From NCBI GenBank assembly GCA_035487295.1, contig DATHMH010000001.1, positions 62,001-126,000 of the forward strand: a stretch of DNA of 64,000 nt, given 5' to 3'. Made by a program: the position numbers and the translations under genes. The notes below the pieces were generated by a model. That model worked only from the letters and a program-made list of their open reading frames with translations, was not told where the DNA came from and did not search any database. The stretch comes from QIAW01 sp035487295 (GTDB taxonomy: Bacteria > Acidobacteriota > Terriglobia > Terriglobales > Acidobacteriaceae). Position 1 is the first letter of the stretch; each line of letters begins with the position of its first letter. This document shows positions 60,212 to 64,000 of this stretch, piece by piece.

Positions 60212-62416
60212 ATGGCAGTAAAAGGTAATGCACTCAACCCGCGGCAACGGCTTCTTATCTTTGCGGGAATTCTTGTTTTATGGCTGCTCATCATCTGCGG
60301 CCGCCTGGTGTACCTGCAAATTTTCTCCTATGGAGATTTCGTGCAGCGCGCCGCCCGCCAGCAGCAGCGGACGATTGATGTAGCCCCCAGCCGCGGCATT
60401 ATCTACGACCGCAGCGGGCATGAGCTGGCCATGTCGGTGGCCGTGGATTCCATCTATGCTGTGCCCAGCGACATCCCCGACCAGGCCACAGCCGCCTCTC
60501 TTCTGGGCAGGATTCTTCAGGAAGACCCGCATGAACTGCTGGCCCGCATGAAGTCTTCGCGCAGCTTTGCCTGGATCGCGCGCAAGGTGGACCCTGCGAC
60601 CAGCGACCGCATCCGCGCCTTGAACCTGAAGGGCATTAATTTCCAGAAGGAATCCAAGCGCTACTATCCCAAGCGCGAATTAGCGGCGCAAACGCTGGGC
60701 TACGTAGGTCTGGATGATGAAGGCCTGGGCGGCCTGGAGCGCAGCTTCGATGCCCGCCTGCGCGGCAAGCCGGGCAAGATGTTGATCTCCATGGATGCAC
60801 GGCGCAAATGGTTTGGCCGGGTGGAGCGTCAGCCCGAGCCCGGTGAAAACCTGGTGCTTACCATTGATGAAAAGATCCAGTATCTTGCCGAGCGCCAACT
60901 CGAAGCCGCCATGAAGCAGACGCACGCGGTCGCGGGTACCGTGATTGTGCAAAATCCGCATACGGGCGAAATTCTGGCGTTGGCGAATTATCCGACCTTT
61001 AATGCCAATACTTTCAATAAGAGCGACGTTCAGGCATTGAAGAATCGCGCGGTGAGCGATGTCTACGAACCCGGCTCCACGTTCAAAGTGGTGACTCTCG
61101 CGGCCGCCCTGGAAGAAAAACTCACCAGGCCGGAGGAGGTCTTCGACTGCGAGAACGGTTCCATCGTCATCAATAACCTGCGCATTCACGATCACAAGCC
61201 ATACGGCTTGCTCACGGTATCGCAGATTCTTGCCAACTCAAGCGATGTAGGTGCAATCAAAGTCGCCCTGCGTCTGGGCGATGAGCGCTTTGACCACTAC
61301 ATCCGCGCCTTCGGTTTCGGACGGCAAACCGGCATCGAGTTGCCGGGTGAGACTCGCGGCCTGGCCAAACCAGTAAGCCGCTGGTCCAAGGTCTCTATCG
61401 GCGCAATCTCGATGGGACAGGAAATCGGCGTCTCTGCCCTGCAATTGATCTCCATGATCTCCACCATTGCCAACGATGGTGTTTATACTCCACCCCGTCT
61501 TGTCGCCGGATCGGTAGATTCGGGCAAAAATTCAGACGGGCGCTTGCAGCAGGTGGTGTTCCATCCGGGCGAGCAGCATCGCGTTATTTCCACGCTTACC
61601 GCCGCCGAAATGAAAAAGATGCTGGAGGGAGTGGTGCTCTACGGCACCGGCACACGCGCTCTCCTCGATGGTTACACCGTAGCCGGCAAAACCGGGACAG
61701 CGCAAAAAATTGATCCACGCAGCGGAACTTATTCGCGTACGAATTACATCGCCTCATTTGCCGGCTTTGCGCCGGTAAACAATCCTGCGATTTCGGTGGA
61801 GGTCATCCTGGATTCACCCCTGGGCGACCACGAAGGCGGAGGCGCATCCGCGCCTGTGTTTGCGCGGGTGGCCCAGGGAACGCTGGAATACCTGAATGTG
61901 CCGCACGATGCCGAAATCAACGACCGGCGGCGGCAGACGCTGCACGCCTCGGTAAAGCCGGAAGACACCAATGACAGCTCGCCCGATCGCCTGGGAGACA
62001 CAACTGCAATCGCCGACAACGCGCCCACGGATAATGAGGCTGAGACTTCAGCCCAGAGTTCAGCTTCCGCAGCCAATACGGCCAAGCCCGCCGCCGCGCA
62101 TGTCATGACCGCAAGCCTGAAGGTGAAGAACAAAAACAGTGATCAAGCTGCACAAACTATGGCGCAACAGTTGACGCCGGTAACGCCTGCTGCAAATTCT
62201 TCGCCCCCACCGCGTGGGACTGTGATCGTGGATATTGGCGGAGGCGCAGTTGCTCCCTCGCTGCTCGGTCTGCCGGTGCGCACGGCGCTTGAAACCGCCC
62301 AACAGGCAGGTATTGAAATTGATATCGTCGGAAGCGGCGTCGCCCGCGAGCAGTTTCCCCCGCCAGGGGCGCGATTGGCGCCGGGTGCGCATGTATCTGT
62401 CAGGTTCGCTCGTTGA
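60212..62416 (+). CDS. ftsI: Septal peptidoglycan transpeptidase (PBP, FtsI type)
   Basis: 734 aa. Membrane anchor (about 14-35), dimerisation domain, transpeptidase with STFK (289-292), SSD (343-345, where SxN is usual) and KTG (493-495). A long, Ala/Asn/Thr-rich linker (about 575-675) leads to one C-terminal PASTA-like domain (VAPSLLGLPVRTALETAQQA). It cross-links septal peptidoglycan with FtsW. Confidence 0.93.
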   Translation: MAVKGNALNPRQRLLIFAGILVLWLLIICGRLVYLQIFSYGDFVQRAARQQQRTIDVAPSRGIIYDRSGHELAMSVAVDSIYAVPSDIPDQATAASLLGRILQEDPHELLARMKSSRSFAWIARKVDPATSDRIRALNLKGINFQKESKRYYPKRELAAQTLGYVGLDDEGLGGLERSFDARLRGKPGKMLISMDARRKWFGRVERQPEPGENLVLTIDEKIQYLAERQLEAAMKQTHAVAGTVIVQNPHTGEILALANYPTFNANTFNKSDVQALKNRAVSDVYEPGSTFKVVTLAAALEEKLTRPEEVFDCENGSIVINNLRIHDHKPYGLLTVSQILANSSDVGAIKVALRLGDERFDHYIRAFGFGRQTGIELPGETRGLAKPVSRWSKVSIGAISMGQEIGVSALQLISMISTIANDGVYTPPRLVAGSVDSGKNSDGRLQQVVFHPGEQHRVISTLTAAEMKKMLEGVVLYGTGTRALLDGYTVAGKTGTAQKIDPRSGTYSRTNYIASFAGFAPVNNPAISVEVILDSPLGDHEGGGASAPVFARVAQGTLEYLNVPHDAEINDRRRQTLHASVKPEDTNDSSPDRLGDTTAIADNAPTDNEAETSAQSSASAANTAKPAAAHVMTASLKVKNKNSDQAAQTMAQQLTPVTPAANSSPPPRGTVIVDIGGGAVAPSLLGLPVRTALETAQQAGIEIDIVGSGVAREQFPPPGARLAPGAHVSVRFAR

Positions 62417-62498
62417 TTTCGGATTCCAGTTCTATTTTTCTTGTGGATTTCACCTTTATGTTCCTTCGCGGCCTTTGTGGTTAAATTGTGCCAAGACA

Positions 62499-64000
62499 AT
62501 GAATTTTCACGATCTGCTCCAGGGCGTCGAAGTCCTTTCCCGCAGCGGGGAATCTGCGCTTTTTGAGCATGCTATTACCGGCGTACAGCACGATTCCCGC
62601 CGCATCGAACCTGGTAATGTTTTTGTGGCCATGAAGGGCGAGGCGACGGATGGCAATCGCTACATTGACGCAGCCATCAAGACAGGCGCTGTAGCGATTG
62701 TTTCCGATTCGGGGGCGCAGACTCCGCGTGCAGGTGTGGCCTGGGCTTGCGTGGCGCATGGCCGCAGGGCGCTGGCGGGCGTCAGCGCAAATTTCTACGG
62801 ACATCCGGCAAAGAAGCTTAAAATTACCGGCGTCACCGGGACCAATGGAAAGACTACGACCACATTTCTCCTGTCGCAGGTCCTCCGCTTTCTGGGGCGA
62901 GGTGAAGTCGTGCTGATTGGAACGGTGGAATACCACTTTGCCGGCGAGATTATCCCCGCGCCGCATACCACGCCGGAGTCGCTGGAGCTGAATCGCATCT
63001 TCGCCAAAGCCACCAGTTCGAAATTGGAAAAACATATTGCGGGCGAAGCCGTGATGGAGGTCAGCTCACACGCCCTCGATCAGGAGCGTGTTTACGGCAT
63101 TCCGTTCGATGTGGCGCTGTTCACCAATTTGACCCGCGATCACCTTGATTATCATCACACCATGGATGATTACTTTGCGGCCAAACAAATCCTGTTTGCC
63201 GGTTGCGGCGCCCCGCCTCCGCGCGTGGCGGTCATCAATACCGATGATGCCTATGGCCGCCAGCTTGCCGAATTTGCGGGCTCGCAGAATTCCGAAGTAA
63301 TGGCCTATGGATTGGAGAGCGGAAAGTTTCGCGCAGAGAGCATCCGCATGTCGCCCCAAGGCACAAATTTCAGATTGCAAAGCCCTTACGGCACGGTGGA
63401 AGTTCGCTCCAAACTTGTGGGCAAGGTGAACGTCTATAACATGCTGGCTGCGGCGGCAGCAGCCATGGCCCGGGGAGGAGAGTTGGAAGCAGTTGCCCAG
63501 GCGCTTGCACACTGCAAGAGCGCGCCCGGGCGCTTCGAGCGTGTGGATTGCGGCCAGCAATTTTCCGTGATAGTTGACTATGCCCATACCGACGATGCCC
63601 TGCGCAATCTCACGGCGCTGGCCCGCGACTTCATGGCCGCCCAGAAAAAGCCCGGGCGTGTGATTACGCTCTTTGGCTGCGGTGGTGACCGCGACCGCAG
63701 CAAGCGTCCGCTGATGGGAGCCGCCGCGGGAAAAGGTAGTGATTTTGTAGTGCTCACCTCAGATAATCCGCGCAGTGAAGACCCGCTCGCCATTATTGAT
63801 GACGCGTTGCCCGGTCTGAAGAAAACGGGGACACGCTATGTAACCGAGCCTGACCGGCGCAAAGCGATTGCCATGGCCTTCTCTGAGGCGCGGCCCGAAG
63901 ACATTGTCCTGATCGCGGGCAAAGGCCATGAGAAGACTCAGACCACACGCGAGGGCGTCTTTCCCTTCGACGACGTGGAAGTCGCGCGCTCGCTTTTGCA
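62499..64000 (+). CDS. murE: UDP-MurNAc-tripeptide synthetase (3' end cut by window)
   Basis: The first 500 residues are in the window. P-loop TGTNGKTTTT near residue 115, DHLDYHHTMDDY and HKNG-like downstream parts are present. The DNPR motif (422-425, SDNPRSEDP) marks a meso-diaminopimelate-adding enzyme. Only a few residues are missing at the right edge. Confidence 0.94.
   Translation, partial: MNFHDLLQGVEVLSRSGESALFEHAITGVQHDSRRIEPGNVFVAMKGEATDGNRYIDAAIKTGAVAIVSDSGAQTPRAGVAWACVAHGRRALAGVSANFYGHPAKKLKITGVTGTNGKTTTTFLLSQVLRFLGRGEVVLIGTVEYHFAGEIIPAPHTTPESLELNRIFAKATSSKLEKHIAGEAVMEVSSHALDQERVYGIPFDVALFTNLTRDHLDYHHTMDDYFAAKQILFAGCGAPPPRVAVINTDDAYGRQLAEFAGSQNSEVMAYGLESGKFRAESIRMSPQGTNFRLQSPYGTVEVRSKLVGKVNVYNMLAAAAAAMARGGELEAVAQALAHCKSAPGRFERVDCGQQFSVIVDYAHTDDALRNLTALARDFMAAQKKPGRVITLFGCGGDRDRSKRPLMGAAAGKGSDFVVLTSDNPRSEDPLAIIDDALPGLKKTGTRYVTEPDRRKAIAMAFSEARPEDIVLIAGKGHEKTQTTREGVFPFDDVEVARSLL

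Overview
The window looks like a chromosomal segment of an Acidobacteriota bacterium, probably of the Terriglobia (Koribacter-like). This is inferred from moderately GC-rich DNA, winged-helix regulators with their own membrane segments, SYLF, HdeD and M48 stress proteins, a meso-DAP-type MurE, and many palindromic intergenic repeats. No rRNA, tRNA, CRISPR array, transposase or phage gene was recognised.

Layout. 1-7.6 kb holds unrelated single genes: a YCII-like fragment, a SpoIIE-type phosphatase, 3-methyladenine glycosylase I, an enoyl reductase-like MDR protein, an exported alpha/beta hydrolase, an AraC regulator, a membrane protein, a DoxX protein and a membrane-anchored winged-helix protein. 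7.7-13.4 kb is all minus strand: a large TPR lipoprotein and an envelope/stress group (SYLF, HdeD, M48, a coiled coil, DUF1269). 13.8-16.4 kb has rlmN and an M16 peptidase. 16.5-32.2 kb is the most unusual part. It has five paralogous TMTC-like membrane proteins with TPR tails (three on plus, two on minus) around two type IV pilin genes, plus a further polytopic membrane protein, a small exported beta-sandwich protein, a GT2 glycosyltransferase and a methyltransferase. 32.3-42.9 kb is a co-directional run: ABC transporter, TPR protein, LolA-like protein, then PilC-PilB-PilM-PilN-PilO, two tandem PilP-like copies and a GspG-like pseudopilin. 43-44.7 kb has erpA, a small protein and a MagIII-like glycosylase. 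44.9-52.2 kb encodes PilB-PilT-PilC-PilS-PilR. 52.3-57.1 kb has mixed genes including an esterase, a SAM hydrolase and a second winged-helix membrane protein. 57.6-64 kb is the start of the division and cell wall (dcw) cluster: mraZ-rsmH-[55 aa ORF]-ftsL-ftsI-murE, with murE cut by the window edge.

How it fits together. The window carries most of a type IV pilus machine: two assembly ATPases, two platform proteins, a retraction ATPase, an alignment complex, two major-type pilins and the PilS/PilR regulators. No secretin or prepilin peptidase was seen. Both pilin genes have a correctly spaced -24/-12 (sigma-54) promoter candidate, which fits control by the sigma-54 activator PilR encoded about 26 kb away. 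The main hypothesis is that the five TMTC-like GT-C proteins, fed by the Dpm1-like GT2 enzyme, O-glycosylate the pilins or other exported proteins. This would be a multi-enzyme pilin modification island. It is inference from gene family and position, not shown by sequence alone.

A second theme is palindromic DNA. Three of the four long-loop inverted repeats have very similar overall length (79, 81 and 81 bp) but unrelated arms. A pair of related elements in opposite orientation brackets ftsL. A short GGAAGTTATC motif recurs in gene gaps.
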